NCBI GenBank assembly: GCA_037039925.1
Contig: JAXRKP010000451.1
Location: 17,501-81,500, forward strand
DNA length: 64,000 nt
DNA from: Doris montereyensis
Lineage: Eukaryota; Mollusca; Gastropoda; Nudibranchia; Dorididae
Reading direction: 5' to 3'
This document shows, in pieces, positions 12,571 to 26,728 of the stretch (positions within the stretch are counted from its first letter, which is position 1; each line of letters opens with the position of its first letter). The position numbers and the translations under genes were made by a program. The notes below the pieces were generated by a model. The model was given only the letters and a program-made list of their open reading frames with translations. It searched no databases and was not told where the DNA came from.

Positions 12571-13217
12571 CAATGATAACGACAATGGTGATAAAATTAT
12601 GACGATGATGATGATGCCGCTGGTGATTATCATGATAATGATGATATGATAGTAATGAAGATAATGATAATAATAAATAAGGATCAATAAAATTATGATA
12701 ACAACAAAAACAACCACAACAAAAAGAATCTTGTCAAACTGTCGCCTGATTCCCAATACAAACGGCTTCACAGCCAAATTGACGTTTTACCATGGGGGAT
12801 AATAACTTGCAAGGGGAGATAAGACATGATATCCATTCCTGCTCTGTAGTAGGACGAATGACATTTTAGTTATTTCCTATTACTTATTTTTAACGCATTG
12901 GCCTACTTTATAACTACAAAGCACGGTATTAAATGCCTTGCATCAGATGGAGAATGTTCGTCTAATAATAAAAATTTTTTTAATACGATATGGGTTCATT
13001 CACTTAAGTTTAAGCATTTAACGATCTATTCCAGAGCTGTTTTACGGCAAGGGCAGACCTTTATTCTTGCACTTGGAACTTCCCTCGGAAGCGATTGAAC
13101 AAAGCCTAGACATTTATTCTTTGAAAAGACTTGAAAGAATCATCAAATAGTGATAGGCGTTCACCTCGACGAGTTGTCTAGACATCTGAAGCCTTAAGAG
13201 GATTTCGTTGTACGAGC

Positions 13218-13290
13218 TTGCTGTTTATACCAACACCAACAGCAACAACAACAACAACAACAACAAAGAAAAAAAAGAAAAAAGAAAATA
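13218..13290. repeat. (AAC)n and A-rich low-complexity tract
   Basis: Short AAC repeat followed by AAAAGAAAA words immediately upstream of the first exon of locus C. It may mark the 5' flank or intron end. Confidence 0.6.
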
Positions 13291-13336
13291 GAAGGAAACA
13301 AAATCAAAAGAAGGGATCAATTTTGAAACACTCCAG

Positions 13337-13744
13337 CGTATACAACGACCACCAGCTCAAAATGTCTTACCTCGACCATTATCAACTCCACGCCCTTCCC
13401 TGAACACCAGCGCCAAGCCCAAAGAGCCCACTTCCGTTCTGTTCTGCAAGGGGCCCGAATGGACGCACCGCTATCAGATCAACCGCCGCGCAAACTACTT
13501 GAACGATCGCTTCATGTATCAAGACCAAGGTCCGCCCATGTACAGGAAACTGGGGGCTCATTACAACATGTACAAAATCCCTATCCGCACTGATTGCTCC
13601 ACGTATGCCAAAAGTTTCCACTATGAGCCGCGCCAATGCAACGCCCCCAGCTACCAAAATGGCGCCATCGCATTCCCACCAGGACCTCCACCCCCACAAA
13701 TTGCCATGTTTGACGGACATTCGGTTTCAGGGGAGAGTAGTCAG
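13337..13744 (+). CDS. Locus C exon 1 (or internal exon): axonemal-style protein
   Basis: The frame is open from 13337 to the donor CAG|GTAAGG at 13744, phase 0. It reads ...KPKEPTSVLFCKGPEWTHRY, then INRRANYLNDRFMYQDQGPP, then a Tyr/Asn/Pro-rich stretch ending FDGHSVSGESSQ, and splices in phase to 16085. The start is uncertain. ATG 13362 (MSYLDHYQLHALP) is in another frame and stops at 13401, and one missing base near CTTCCC at 13396 would join it to the main frame. Alternatively the exon starts at an acceptor: CTCCAG before 13337 (phase 0) or ACCACCAG before 13356 (phase 1). Pro-rich, Arg/Tyr-rich and with no membrane segments, it resembles sperm or ciliary microtubule inner proteins in style. 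The exact family should be searched (SPMIP/CIMIP groups). Third positions are GC-rich, unlike the flanks, supporting real coding. Confidence 0.65.
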
Positions 13745-13766
13745 GTAAGGGCATATCATATGATTA

Positions 13767-13910
<144 letters not shown>

Positions 13911-13989
13911 GTATCATTCTGATGTTGTTGTAGTTGGTACCAGTCAGTGTAATTTTGTGTACGAATTGCTTTGAAACGGCTAAATAAAA

Positions 13990-14500
13990 TGTAGATGCTC
14001 TCTTGAGGTTGGTCGGTTCCCTTTTGGATGCCCTTGGAGTTGGTCGGTTACATTTATATACTCTGGGAGTTGGTCGGTTGCATTTATATACTCTGGGAGT
14101 TGGCCGGTTGCCTTTAGATATTTTTGAGGTTGGTCGGTTGCCTTTATAAACTCTGGGAGTTGGTCGGTTGCCTTTAGATTTTTGAGGTTGGTCGGTTGCC
14201 TTTAGATATTTTTGAAGTTGGTCGGTTGCCTTTAGATATTTCTAAGGTTGGTCGGTTGCATTTAGATATTTCTGAGGTTGGTCGGTTGCCTTTAGATATT
14301 TCTGAGGTTGGTCGGTTGCCTTTAGATACTTCTGAGGTTGGTCGGTTGCTTTAGATACTTCTGAGGTTGGTCGGTTGCCTTTATATACTTATGAAGTTGG
14401 TCGATTGCCTTTAGATATTTCTGAGGTTGTGCGGTTGCCTTTAGATACTCCTGAGGTTGGTCGGTTGCCTTTAGATACTTCTGAGGTTAGTCGGAAATTT
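13990..14500. repeat. 30 bp minisatellite, about 17 copies
   Basis: The unit reads GAGGTTGGTCGGTTGCCTTT plus AGATATTTCT with variants (ATATACTCTGG, AGATACTTCT). Variants are grouped in blocks, and some copies are shortened by a few bases. Confidence 0.88.
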
Positions 14501-14509
14501 TACACATCC

Positions 14510-14830
14510 AGTTGGTGCCTGGTAGAGGCGTCGGATAAGCTGCCGGACTAGATTCGAATTCTAGCAAAGATAGATCCGACTTTGTATTCCACATTCTCCC
14601 CAAATGCAAATGGGTACAAGCACTAGCTTGGGAGTAAAAACCTGCGTCAGACTAGCGTCCTGGCCTGGCGGTGATTATTATCACATGTGCCTCTTCACGA
14701 TATAGAAACCGGGATAAGGTCCAGCTCTATGAACTATAAAGGCCTTGAAGGAACTTAACGATGCCTGGTGGCCATTTTCACCTGGGGTTCAGTGGGAAAG
14801 TGAAAATGTGTCCTTCTGAAGGAACACAAC
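14510..14830 (+). mobile_element. tRNA-derived SINE, family 1
   Basis: It has a tRNA-like head with a B-box-like ATTCGAATTC at about 14552, then the family body words AAATGGGTACAAGCACTAGC, GGAGTAAAAACCTGCGTCAG and GAAACCGGGATAAGGTCCAG, ending with CTTGAAGGAACTTAACGATG. This is the most complete copy in the window. It lies in the locus C intron right after the 30 bp minisatellite. Confidence 0.65.
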
Positions 14831-15119
14831 ATTGGATTGGAGCTCTAATTGCCTTGATTCGAGTCCGAGACCTTTTAGTCCTTAGCCCAGCAACCTAAAC
14901 ACAATGTCACGCCACTGACTTTGTGGGGGGGGGGGGGGGGGTGAACTGCTCTATCCTCTAGTATGATGGACAAAATTTGTCCCATTTTCGGCAGAAATGG
15001 CATTTCCAGAATCCCCCGACCCCCCCCCCCCACCTTTAGACGGAATCTAAGTAAAGTAAATCCCATATTTAGAGTTTGAGCGTAAAGCAATCAAGAGTAG
15101 AGTCCTGATTTTTTTCAAG

Positions 15120-15600
15120 CCGAAGAAGGAGAAGAAGAAGAAGAAGAAGAAGAAGAAGAAGAAGAAGAAGAAGAAGAAGAAAAAAGAAGAAGAAGAAGAA
15201 GAAGAAGAAGAAGAAGAAGAAGAAGAAGAAGAAGAAGAAGAAGAAGAAGAAGAAGAAGAAGAAGAAGAAGAAGAAGAAGAAGAAGAAGAAGAAGAAGAAG
15301 AAGAAGAAGAAGAAGAAGAAGAAGAAGAAGAAGAAGAAGAAGAAGAAGAAGAAGAAGAAGAAGAAGAAGAAGAAGAAGAAGAAGAAGAAGAAGAAGAAGA
15401 AGAAGAAGAAGAAGAAGAAGAAGAAGAAGAAGAAGAAGAAGCAGAAGAAGAAGAAGAAGAAGAAGAAGAAGAAGAAGAAGAAGAAGAAGAAGAAGAAGAA
15501 GAAGAAGAAGAAGAAGAAGAAGAAGAAGAAGAAGAAGAAGAAGAAGAAGAAGAAGAAGAAGAAGAAGAAGAAGAAGAAGAGAAGAAGAAGAAAATAAAGA
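15120..15600. repeat. (AAG)n microsatellite, about 480 bp
   Basis: Almost perfect AAG for about 470 bases with single interruptions near 15181 and 15442. One strand is all purine. The poly-Ser and poly-Phe frames on the minus strand are artefacts. Confidence 0.97.
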
Positions 15601-16084
15601 AGAGAAGAAAAATAAAGAAGACGAACAAGAAGATCATAGAGTACAAGAAGTACATAAAAACAAGAGGGAAAGATAAGAGGACATAAATAGCATAGTGTTA
15701 TCTTCATGGTAATTGTCGTATAAATCATTCGTAACATAAACATGGCCTGCAGTCTATTCGAACGTATCTTGACTCGCATCTGAAGTAAGTTTAGGGCAAC
15801 ACTTAGTATGTGGTTTGTGAATGCATACTTATGACCATGTACGTTAGTGTTAACAAATGTCTTTACTACAACGTTGATCGTTTATATACACATGCTTAAG
15901 TACACTATTTTTACTCGACTCAAATAACAGTTATGAAATGGTACATTTAGAAATAACAGTGTGTTGTAACACACTACTGTACATTCTTTATATTGCCATA
16001 TCGTGTTGATTTAAAAAAATATATATTCTGAGTTTAACTTAACACAACGATTTCATTGACATCAGATTACACTTTTGGTTCCAG

Positions 16085-16234
16085 GTCTCCAAAAACCTTC
16101 ACATTCCAAACGTCCCTTCCAACAAGAGCTTGAAAGCGTATGACAAGTATCGATACCTACCAGGACCGCCACCCGATACCAACGTCTACGGTCAAAGTCA
16201 TAGATTTGGAGGCTTGCCGGCTGTCACTGGCTAA
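16085..16234 (+). CDS. Locus C last exon
   Basis: The acceptor TTGGTTCCAG precedes 16085. The exon enters in phase 0 and gives 49 codons (VSKNLHIPNVPSNKSL ... GQSHRFGGLPAVTG) followed by TAA at 16232-16234. Only this frame is open; the other two stop early. The stop is immediately followed by GTAAGG, a near-ideal splice donor, so a 3' UTR intron or a mutated exon end is possible. An AATAAA is at 16683. The YRYLPGPPPDTNVYGQ stretch is Pro/Tyr-rich like the first exon. Confidence 0.65.
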   Translation, partial: VSKNLHIPNVPSNKSLKAYDKYRYLPGPPPDTNVYGQSHRFGGLPAVTG

Positions 16235-16262
16235 GTAAGGCGATCCTTGGCCTTTATATTAT

Positions 16263-16360
16263 TTCTTTCTTTCTTCATCAGTTTCCGTTCTACCTCCTGG
16301 TGTATGGGTTTAAATACTCGAAATGATGGTTTGCCAGGCTGTCCTGACGTTGCTTTCATA
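16263..16360 (-). mobile_element. 3' end fragment of RTE-like retrotransposon family 2
   Basis: It matches the start of the 45715-47380 element: TTTCTTTCTTT(C/A)TCAGTT then a shared GGTGTATGGGTT word about 35 bases in, and a GATGAT word after it. The (TTTC)n run is the 3' tail read on the plus strand. It begins about 30 bases after the locus C stop codon. Confidence 0.6.
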
Positions 16361-16763
16361 TTCAGTGGTTGATTTTTCTCTGAAAGAGCGTTGATATGTA
16401 TTTGGTATTCAGATACCGAGTCAATTCAATGACTAAGTCATCCACGCTTCACATTCAATCATAGATTTTAAAAAAATATTTTTTCATCCATTACCTGATA
16501 TTAAAAAAGACTATTACTAATTCCACTTGAAAGATAGCCACTTTTTCAGTGATCAATGACTCTATAAATAAGAACTCGTAATGAATGACCGAATCCGGTC
16601 AAGTCAATGAGTAACTATACATATGAAGTGATATTCAAATAATGATTCCATGATATATGCAAACGCATCGATAGCCACTTTAAATAAACTGTTATATATT
16701 CAGGATCGTTATTATCAACGGATGGTAAACACAGAGAAGAAAAGACAGAAAACAAGGAAAGAC

Positions 16764-17072
<309 letters not shown>

Positions 17073-17094
17073 AGAGAGAACGATAGGTAGAAAA

Positions 17095-17133
17095 TAGATA
17101 TATAGATAAACAGATAGATAGATAGGTAGATAA

Positions 17134-17214
<81 letters not shown>

Positions 17215-17386
17215 AAAATAGATAGATAGATGGATAGATAGGTAGAAAGATATATAGATAAATAGAGAAATAGATAGATAGATAGATAGATATTTGGATA
17301 TATATATATTTATATATAGAGAAAATTAGATGGGTGGAAAGATGGATAGGCATGTAGATATATATATATTGATAGATAGATAGATA

Positions 17387-17466
<80 letters not shown>

Positions 17467-17510
17467 ATAGATAGATGTAGATCAAAGGATAAACATTTAG
17501 ACAGATTGCC

Positions 17511-17584
<74 letters not shown>

Positions 17585-17585
17585 A
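17095..17585. repeat. (GATA)n microsatellite, several blocks
   Basis: Three long GATA blocks (17115-17330, 17371-17475, 17512-17583) separated by degenerate TATATATT and AAGG patches. Confidence 0.95.
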
Positions 17586-17624
17586 AAGTCAGATGAATTG
17601 AGAATTAGAGTGAGACAGAGTAAC

Positions 17625-17915
<291 letters not shown>

Positions 17916-17929
17916 ATAGACAGACAGAC

Positions 17930-18759
17930 ATATATAGAGACAGTTATAAAGACGGAAGATGATATGAGGGGAATAATGATCCAATCATTAGACATAAGAA
18001 TATTATATTATTCCAGATTTTTATGACAATAAATCGAAGAAACTAGCTTAACGGTCACAAATCAAATTAATATATTTCAGATTCAGCACACTTTCCAGTA
18101 CCACGCTATCGATGATGAATACGTTATGTGTCACGTGATCCTGAGACAGACACGAGCGAGAATGTAGACAGTTTCCTGCGATTAGTTCATTGTTTCGTCA
18201 GCAAACTATCGTTAGAGTAGTTAGTTGCATTGTTAGTTAGATCTAGTGCTGACCCATCTTCTGCCGATGTCACCACTTGTTAACAGCCGTTGTTAAGTTT
18301 TCCCCGATTCACTTTCATTTTCAAATGTCTGGAAGAATTGAATCTACGCTTTAAAAATTTCATGACGAAACTATAACTTGATAACATACTCTTTAATGAC
18401 AAGTAAAAACAAAAAACAATGACGTGGTAGTAAATTAAATACATATAAGGAATTCAAATATTATATGTTTTTGTTCATCGTATGTTTCTCCTTGTTTTTT
18501 TATAACTATGTTTTGAAATAGTATCTATTTATATCTATATCCGTACGATTTAAGACGTTTTTAGCATCATAAGTGTAGAGTATTAGGTTCCTCACTATAG
18601 AAGGAAATGTGTTCGAGAGTTTGTTGTAGAGCAATTCAATCAATTGCGTAGAGTATTGATAGCTGCTAGTTAAGAAGACCATAGCAAATAGTAGCTATAT
18701 AATATATGTCTCTATATCCGTCTGTCGCCACACCTGTTTTCTTCGTCTACTGTGGTAAA
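17930..18759. other. AT-rich intergenic DNA, no gene recognised
   Basis: Apart from AT-rich words I see no exon or RNA gene here. Confidence 0.5.
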
Positions 18760-18769
18760 ATCATCATCC

Positions 18770-18811
<42 letters not shown>

Positions 18812-18900
18812 GCTGTTCCACCCTGACAGAGCCCTCCATCTTTCTCTATCCTGTGCCATCCCATCTTTTTCAAGTCTCTTCTCATATCTATTTGTACGTA
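18760..18900 (-). mobile_element. 3' end fragment of RTE-like retrotransposon family 1 with (ATC)n tail
   Basis: (ATC)n at 18762-18811 is followed by CAGCTGTTCCACCCTGACAG, AGAGCCCTCCATCTT, CTGTGCCATCCCATC and CTTCTCATATCT. The same words in the same order follow the (ATC)n at 40929-41072. On the minus strand the (GAT)n is a 3' tail, as RTE-type elements have. Confidence 0.7.
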
Positions 18901-18969
18901 TTAATGAAGACCCCCTGTATGCAACGTTCATCATGTCTCTTATCACATTGACTGAGAACCAATTTGTAA

Positions 18970-19250
18970 ATATTTTGAATGCGAAATTCTGTTAAGTTTT
19001 GTTAAAAATTTTCAGTTTGTAATAGACATTTTAAGCAGGATGTGCATCAATAAAGAGAAGCTAATAAACTTTCTTAATGAAGAAAACTATCATCTGCATT
19101 GTACATACTGTAATCGATATTTTGACAGAATTTTAAAACATGTAGAAATGCAAGAAAATAAAAGTGACTTTTATACCCCATTTCATGTTCGTTTATTATT
19201 CACGGTTTCCTATCACAGCGAATGGACGAGTGTGAAAGCGACATAATAAT
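18970..19250. other. No firm feature
   Basis: A short plus-strand frame (19040-19246) has CxxC-like spacing (CTYCNRYFDRILKHVE), faintly zinc-finger-like, but it is too short and lacks any splice or promoter support to be called. Confidence 0.25.
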
Positions 19251-19317
19251 AGTATGTGAATATTCTCTTTTTTAGTATGCGTTTTGTCATGGATACACGC
19301 GTTATGTATTGGTACTA

Positions 19318-20835
19318 CTATACATGATATGTCACGGATATATCCAGTATATCATGTCACGGATACATCCAGTATATCATGTCACGGATACATCCAGTAT
19401 GTCATGTCACGTATACATCCAGTATGGCATGTTACGGATACATCCAGTATATCATGTCACGTATACATCCAGTATATCACGTCATGTATACATCCAGTAT
19501 GACATGTCACGGATACATCCAGTATGTTATGTCATGTATACATCCATTATGTCATGTCACGTATACCTCCAGCATGTAATGTCACGGATATATCCAGTAT
19601 GTCATGTCACAGATACATTCAGTATGTCATATAACGATACATCATGTGTGTCATGTCACGAACGCATCAATATGTCATGTCACGGATGCATCCCGTATGT
19701 CGTGTCACGGATACATCCAATATGTCATGTCACGGATACATCAAGTGTGTTATGTCACGGATACATCCAGTATGTCATGTCACGGATATATCCAATATGT
19801 CATGTCACGGATACATCCAGTATGTCATGTCACGGATATATCCAATATGTCATGTCATGGATACATCCAGTGTGTTATGTCACGGATACATCCAGTATGT
19901 CATGTCACGGATACATCCACTATGTCATGTCACGGATACATCCACTATGTCATGTCACGGATACATCCAGTATGTATGTCACGATCATCCAGCATATTAT
20001 GTCACGATACATCCAGTCTCGGATACCTCCAGTATGTCATGTCACGTATACCTTCAGCGATGTTATGTCACGGATACATCCAGTATGTCATGTCACGGAT
20101 ACATCCAGCATATTATGATATATCATGTCACGGATACATCCAGTATGGCATGTCACGATACATCCAATATATCATGTCACGGATACATCCAGTATGTCAT
20201 GTCACGGATATATCCAGTATGTCATGTCACGGATATATCCACTATGTAATGCCGTGGATGCATCCATTATGTCATGTCACGGATACATCCAGTATGTCAT
20301 ATCACGGATACATCCAGTATGTCATGTCACGGATACATCCAGTATGACATGTTACGGATACATGATATATCATGTCACGAATACATCCAATATGTCATGT
20401 CACGTATACATTATAGCGTGTTAAATATACGATGTCATAGATCCAGTATGTCATGAATGCATGTTTGATGTCATGGACACATACATGGTGTCATAAATTA
20501 TGTCATGGATACATCAGTATGGCATAAATTCATAGGTGATGTCATCCAGTATATCATGTCACGGATACATCCAGTATGTCATATCACGGATACATCCAGT
20601 ATGTCATGTCACGGATATATCCAGTAAATCATGTCACGGATATATCCACTATGTAATACCGTGGATGCATCCATTATGTCATGTCACGGATACATCTAGT
20701 ATGTCATATCACGGATACATCCAGTATGTCATGTCACGGATACATCATGTATGACATGTTACGGATACATCCAGTATCGGTATGTCATGTCACGAATACA
20801 TCCAGTATGGTATGTCACGGATATGCATTATAACG
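19318..20835. repeat. 25 bp minisatellite, about 60 copies (block 1)
   Basis: The unit reads GTCATGTCACGGATACATCC plus AGTAT. Variant copies change GGATAC to GTATAC, GGATAT or GATAC. 25 bp is not a multiple of three, so three consecutive units cycle through all frames (MSRIHPVCHVTDTSSMSCHG and similar). The tail 20836-21010 is degenerate (GATGTCATAGAT-type words). Confidence 0.9.
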
Positions 20836-21215
20836 CTCATAAATACATTATAACACTCATAAATATACGATGTCATAGATAAACGCACTGTGTCATGAAT
20901 GCATGTTTGCTGTCATGGACACATACATGGTGTCATAAATACATGCATCGTCTAATGGATAATTTCTTGATGTCATAAATTCATAGGTGATGTCATTAGT
21001 ACATAATATATTGCGCTTGTGTTCGTCCATTAATTTCTTAACTCATCCAGCACGTGGCGAATTCATGCGACTGGCAATGATTTCATACAATACAACACGA
21101 ATACATCCCTTCTTTCATAAATAAATGCCATGCGTAGTTGATCTAGGCGATATATTTATGATGAGTGCATGCAATACATCATGGAATCATGGCTTATACC
21201 AACCAATGCGTTGTA

Positions 21216-21552
<337 letters not shown>

Positions 21553-21754
21553 ATACATGTGTTATTTCACTAATGCATAATTATGCTATGTTATACTATA
21601 CAGTTAAAAACGGTGTTATCTGTTCCCATCCCATTACTCAATCAGACTCAATACGCTGTTTCCCAAATCGTATGGCAAGCATATTTGATATTTGATTCCG
21701 GATTTTGAGAGATCGTATTAGAATTTAGACCGTTAAGTTCTATGTCGTTGCTTT

Positions 21755-22092
21755 GTGATGTCATGTCACGGATACATCCATTATGTCATGTCACGTATAC
21801 CTCCAGCATGTAATATCATGGATACATCCAGTATGTCATGTCACAGATACATTCAGTATCTCATGTCACGATACATCCTGTGTGTCATGTCACGAACACA
21901 TCCAGTATGTCATGTCACGGATGCAGCCCGTATGTCATGTCACGAACACATCCGATATGTCATGTCACGGATACATCAAATATTTCATGTCATGGATACA
22001 TCCCGTATGGCATGGCCTTGATACATCCAATATGTCATGTCACGGATACATCAAGTATGTCATGTCATGGATACATCCAGTATGTCATGATG
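21755..22092. repeat. 25 bp minisatellite, block 2
   Basis: About 13 copies of the same 25 bp unit as 19318-20835, separated from it by about 900 bp that includes the TA tract. The unit order here (CTCCAGCATGTAAT... then CAGATACATTCAGTAT, then ATACATC.TGTGTGTCATG) repeats the order seen at 19560-19680, so this block is a copy of part of block 1. Confidence 0.88.
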
Positions 22093-22136
22093 TTTTAAAA
22101 AGAAACAAGTTAGATTAGCTGTCTGTCTCTGCCAAT

Positions 22137-22640
<504 letters not shown>

Positions 22641-23098
22641 ATGAATGAATGAATCAATCAGAAAATCGTGGTTTTGTTGTACATAGAGAATCTCAGCCAT
22701 GTGGTAAGTGTGCACATATTATAACGCAGCTATGTGGTCGAAGGGGGGGAAGTATCGATTAATGTGTTGTCAATTTGGTGATTGGTTGCTTATTCATAGT
22801 CTGAAATCGATCGCTCTACTCAGGCATTCATTGAACGTTTAGATTTTGTCGTCAAATTGATTAATTAGTTTTCAATTGTCTTTTTCTTTATTCCCTTTTT
22901 TTTTTGGGGTGCTTATTTGATTGAAACATAGAAAATATGAGATAAAGATGGAAAGATACACTCTGGTTAAGAGAGGACGATAAGAAGAGTGAAGTAGAGA
23001 CGGGATAAAGAGCTTTAACAAACTGTAATTAGAGAGGGAGAACGTGAAGGAAAAGCATAAGACATCGAGAAATATCGAATGGCATATGACAGAGAAAA

Positions 23099-23102
<4 letters not shown>

Positions 23103-23169
<67 letters not shown>

Positions 23170-23215
23170 GAGGGAGGGAGGGGGGAGGGAGGAGGAGGGA
23201 GGGAACGAGCGAGCG
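23103..23215. repeat. (GA)n followed by GGGA-rich purine tract
   Basis: GA for about 60 bases, then G-rich purine words (GGGAGGGAGG) to about 23205. The whole 110 bases are purine on the plus strand. Confidence 0.9.
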
Positions 23216-24330
23216 AGTGAGCGAGCCTCTGTGGTAAGTAGTATCATGTGTATCGAATCTCCATGCACTATAAATCACTTTTATGGAACGGAAACTTTTA
23301 GCGGAAACAATTCAATGGAAGAACAAACTTTAGGGAAAAAAGAAACAACTAATTATAGACTATAATAATAATATCTAGAGCAACATAGGCCTAATAGGTG
23401 TATAACTTTCTAGACATCTAGACATGGATCTAAGACAGTACTGATAAATGTGTTTTTAGTACTTCAGCATTCTTCCATCTCTTTGCTCCTATAAAAACTA
23501 GATAACATATTATGGATTATATAATCTATACGTGATAGAAGGTGCATTTATTGATAAAACAGCAACCAGCATATAGAAGAAACTCAGGATAGCAAAGTTA
23601 AGAGAATAGCAAAGTAATTGCTAAGCAGATCTATAATCTAAGTAGTATAAGCATTGAGAACTAAAATCTGGATTCACTAAATCCAAATAAACTGAGCATC
23701 AACAAATCCCAAGTTTGAAGAGTGTGTTGACCCTAAATCTAGATCTACTGCAATGTAAAGACTTAAATCTAAATTTAGATCCCTACCATCTACATCTAGA
23801 GCTAGATTCTACATATAATCAATTTCTATTTGACATGGATTTTCACGTCACCATAAAGATCAATTCGCGATATTTCACCATATTACTTGATCTCTTGTGA
23901 TGACCATTGGTCAACTATTTATTCTTGATCTAAAAGTGTTGTAGGCCTAGATCTGCATTTTAAACGGAAAATGCTCATAGAACCTAGAACTAGATCTAGA
24001 ATCTAGTCAGAAATCGTTCATACTGCGGTAGTAGTAATTGTACTAGATCTAGTAGTAGTGGCTTGGTTGTACATTGTGCATGAAATAAGATGAATGTCAC
24101 AGGAGACATAAGTAATTAGAACAATATATATTTATTACTAAAAGATAAAACAAGCGATAGTGTAATGTCTCTTGAAAAAAACCCACTAAGTATCCTATCT
24201 TTGACTAGGATTGTGTAAAGTGTAGACTTACTGAACGTAGTAACCTCATCAGGTAAATAAATATTGTTTGGTTGTAAAAGGACAGATGGGAGTTTGTTTG
24301 ATTGAAACAGTCAATGAATTGTTTGCATTT
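23216..24330. other. AT-rich DNA rich in TCTAGATC words, no gene recognised
   Basis: No supported exon. Many copies of CTAGATCT-like palindromic words between 23740 and 24060. Confidence 0.5.
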
Positions 24331-24339
24331 AACATAGTA

Positions 24340-24652
<313 letters not shown>

Positions 24653-25138
24653 ATCTATTTATCAATTGACATATATCTCTTCATCTATCCATCTGTCTAT
24701 CTATCCTTATATATGTATATATATATATATATATATATTTTTTATATATTTTATATATATCTGTTGTTTTAGCTCTTGAATGGCTTAAATCAGAGCTACT
24801 GTCCTTTGATGTAGCGAATAGATTGGCGCAGCGTCGTTTTTTCATACCTTTGTTTTGTATAGAGTTGTTTTTTAAGGCAATGACTATGAGAATTATTTAG
24901 AGACACACGCCTAAAATGGCATTAATATTTTGTTGTTTTAATTTTGCTATCGACGTATTAAATTCCAGACTGTGCAACTTATCTTTGCATTTACAAATCA
25001 TGTTTATATCCAGTAGGGGGTATGATCTTTATCGTTGTATTAATACGTCGGGCATCCTGGCCCCACCCTCTACCCCCTTCCCCATACACACTCGCTCTAT
25101 CTCTGTATCTCTCTATCGCTCTATCTCTATCTCTAACT

Positions 25139-25401
<263 letters not shown>

Positions 25402-25889
25402 GCCCCCCATATGCACAGGAAACTCTCAGACTTTATCGATTTTCCTCTCCCGTCTTTAAATCAAAGTCGCATGATTACCCTAATTGCTGCATATGAACGG
25501 AAATACATCTTTAACAAATAGTATTCCCAGATGCCTGAAAGCCTTGCTTTAAAGGATTATTTGCTAACATTGAATAGGGGTGTTATATTCATGACCATTA
25601 CATCATATTGCTTCATTTCCATTCTGGGATTGGTTACTTCAAAAAATTCCGCAAATCAGTTGCTCTTTGATATAATACATGTTACGCTTTAAAATTTATT
25701 TTGTAAAACATAATAACTAATCGGTGTATCATTCAATCAATCAGCGTGTTTAAAAATAAGAAACAATTTTGACAAAGCTTTTTCACGACAATTGGAGATT
25801 TCTTGAGTGGCTCCACTATTCTGTGATTTCCAAGGAAACAAACTTCTGTTAAAAACAAAAAATCTGTAGAACAGCTTATAAGTGTAAAA

Positions 25890-25945
25890 CGATTTCAACA
25901 TGGCGGCTGTCATGTGAAGTGCCTGTGATGACGTCATTTTGCCGT
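25890..25945 (+). promoter_or_regulatory. Candidate promoter of locus D: YY1-like and CRE words
   Basis: AACATGGCGGCTGTCATG (about 25898) matches the YY1 core, and TGACGTCA (about 25930), a full palindromic CRE, follows 30 bases later. Both lie 80-130 bases before the first probable exon of locus D. CRE sites are frequent in testis and cilia promoters (general knowledge); use here is inferred. Confidence 0.45.
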
Positions 25946-25954
25946 CGACTTGTG

Positions 25955-26036
25955 AAAATACCGAGTTTCCTACCTGGACCTGGCGCTACAACAGGAACAA
26001 ACATCTGTCTTTGAACCATGGTACATCCGGTGAGTC
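25955..26036 (+). other. Locus D first exon, probable 5' leader
   Basis: It ends at the strong donor CATCCG|GTGAGT (26036). The only ATG, at 26025 in a good context (AACCATGG), gives MVHP in phase 0, but exon 2 (acceptor CTCTCCAG before 26719) needs phase 2 to enter its open frame. The phase-2 frame through this exon reads YLDLALQQEQTSVFEPWYIR and would join smoothly to DEQMPPNYRN, but it has no ATG before an upstream TGA. Either this is leader sequence with translation starting at 26729, or one base is wrong or missing near 26028. Confidence 0.45.
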
Positions 26037-26728
26037 ATGCATGAAATATTTGAAAATCTGTATCTAATTATAGATCTATAGAATTATTTATTTATTGATT
26101 TATTTTTATTTATAAATTAATACATTGTCTTTTCTTTGTATTCATTTATTTATCTTTTATTTATTATTTGTTTATGTATTTATTTATTTCCTTCTATTCA
26201 GTAACTATTTATTTGATTTTCCTATAGAGATGTCATATAAAATATTTTATTTTTGGCTCTCATTCATTTGTTATATATATATATATATTGTATTCTGTAT
26301 TGATTCATTTTTCATAGGTTTTCTTTCGTCAAAAATGTACCATAAGATGAACTGTGTAAAGAAAAATTCGATTCAAGGCTTGGGTATTATTTGTCTTTTT
26401 ATTGGGTTTTTTTTCTTTTTTGTTGTTGCTAGCTTTTTCTTTTGTTTTTGCTTATATGACATAGCATTTGAATGGATGTGAAAAACAATCGTCGAAAATC
26501 CATGTTTTATTCTCTATGTTCTTAAACTCAATTATATAGACAATCATTTGCTGCTAATATTAGTAATCTGCATGCAAATCTATGTGCACTTATTAATAAA
26601 ACTTAACTTAATGATATATCCGTAATACATTTTCCAAATGTTACGTGTCCACTTCAAACTCATTGGTGTGATCTCTTCCTTCGATCGATATCCTCACCTT
26701 TGACCTCCCTCTCTCCAGGGACGAGCAA

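Noticed and set aside
15047..15779. Poly-Ser and poly-Phe open frames
   Set aside because: Translation of the AAG repeat.
19040..19246. Zinc-finger-like fragment with CTYCNRYFDRILKHVE
   Set aside because: Single short frame, AT-rich, no splice sites or neighbours.
19309..20754. Long Cys/His-rich frames (CHVTDTSSMSCHG) like a zinc-finger protein
   Set aside because: They come from the 25 bp repeat read through three frames; spacing is fixed by the repeat and similar proteins appear in all three frames.
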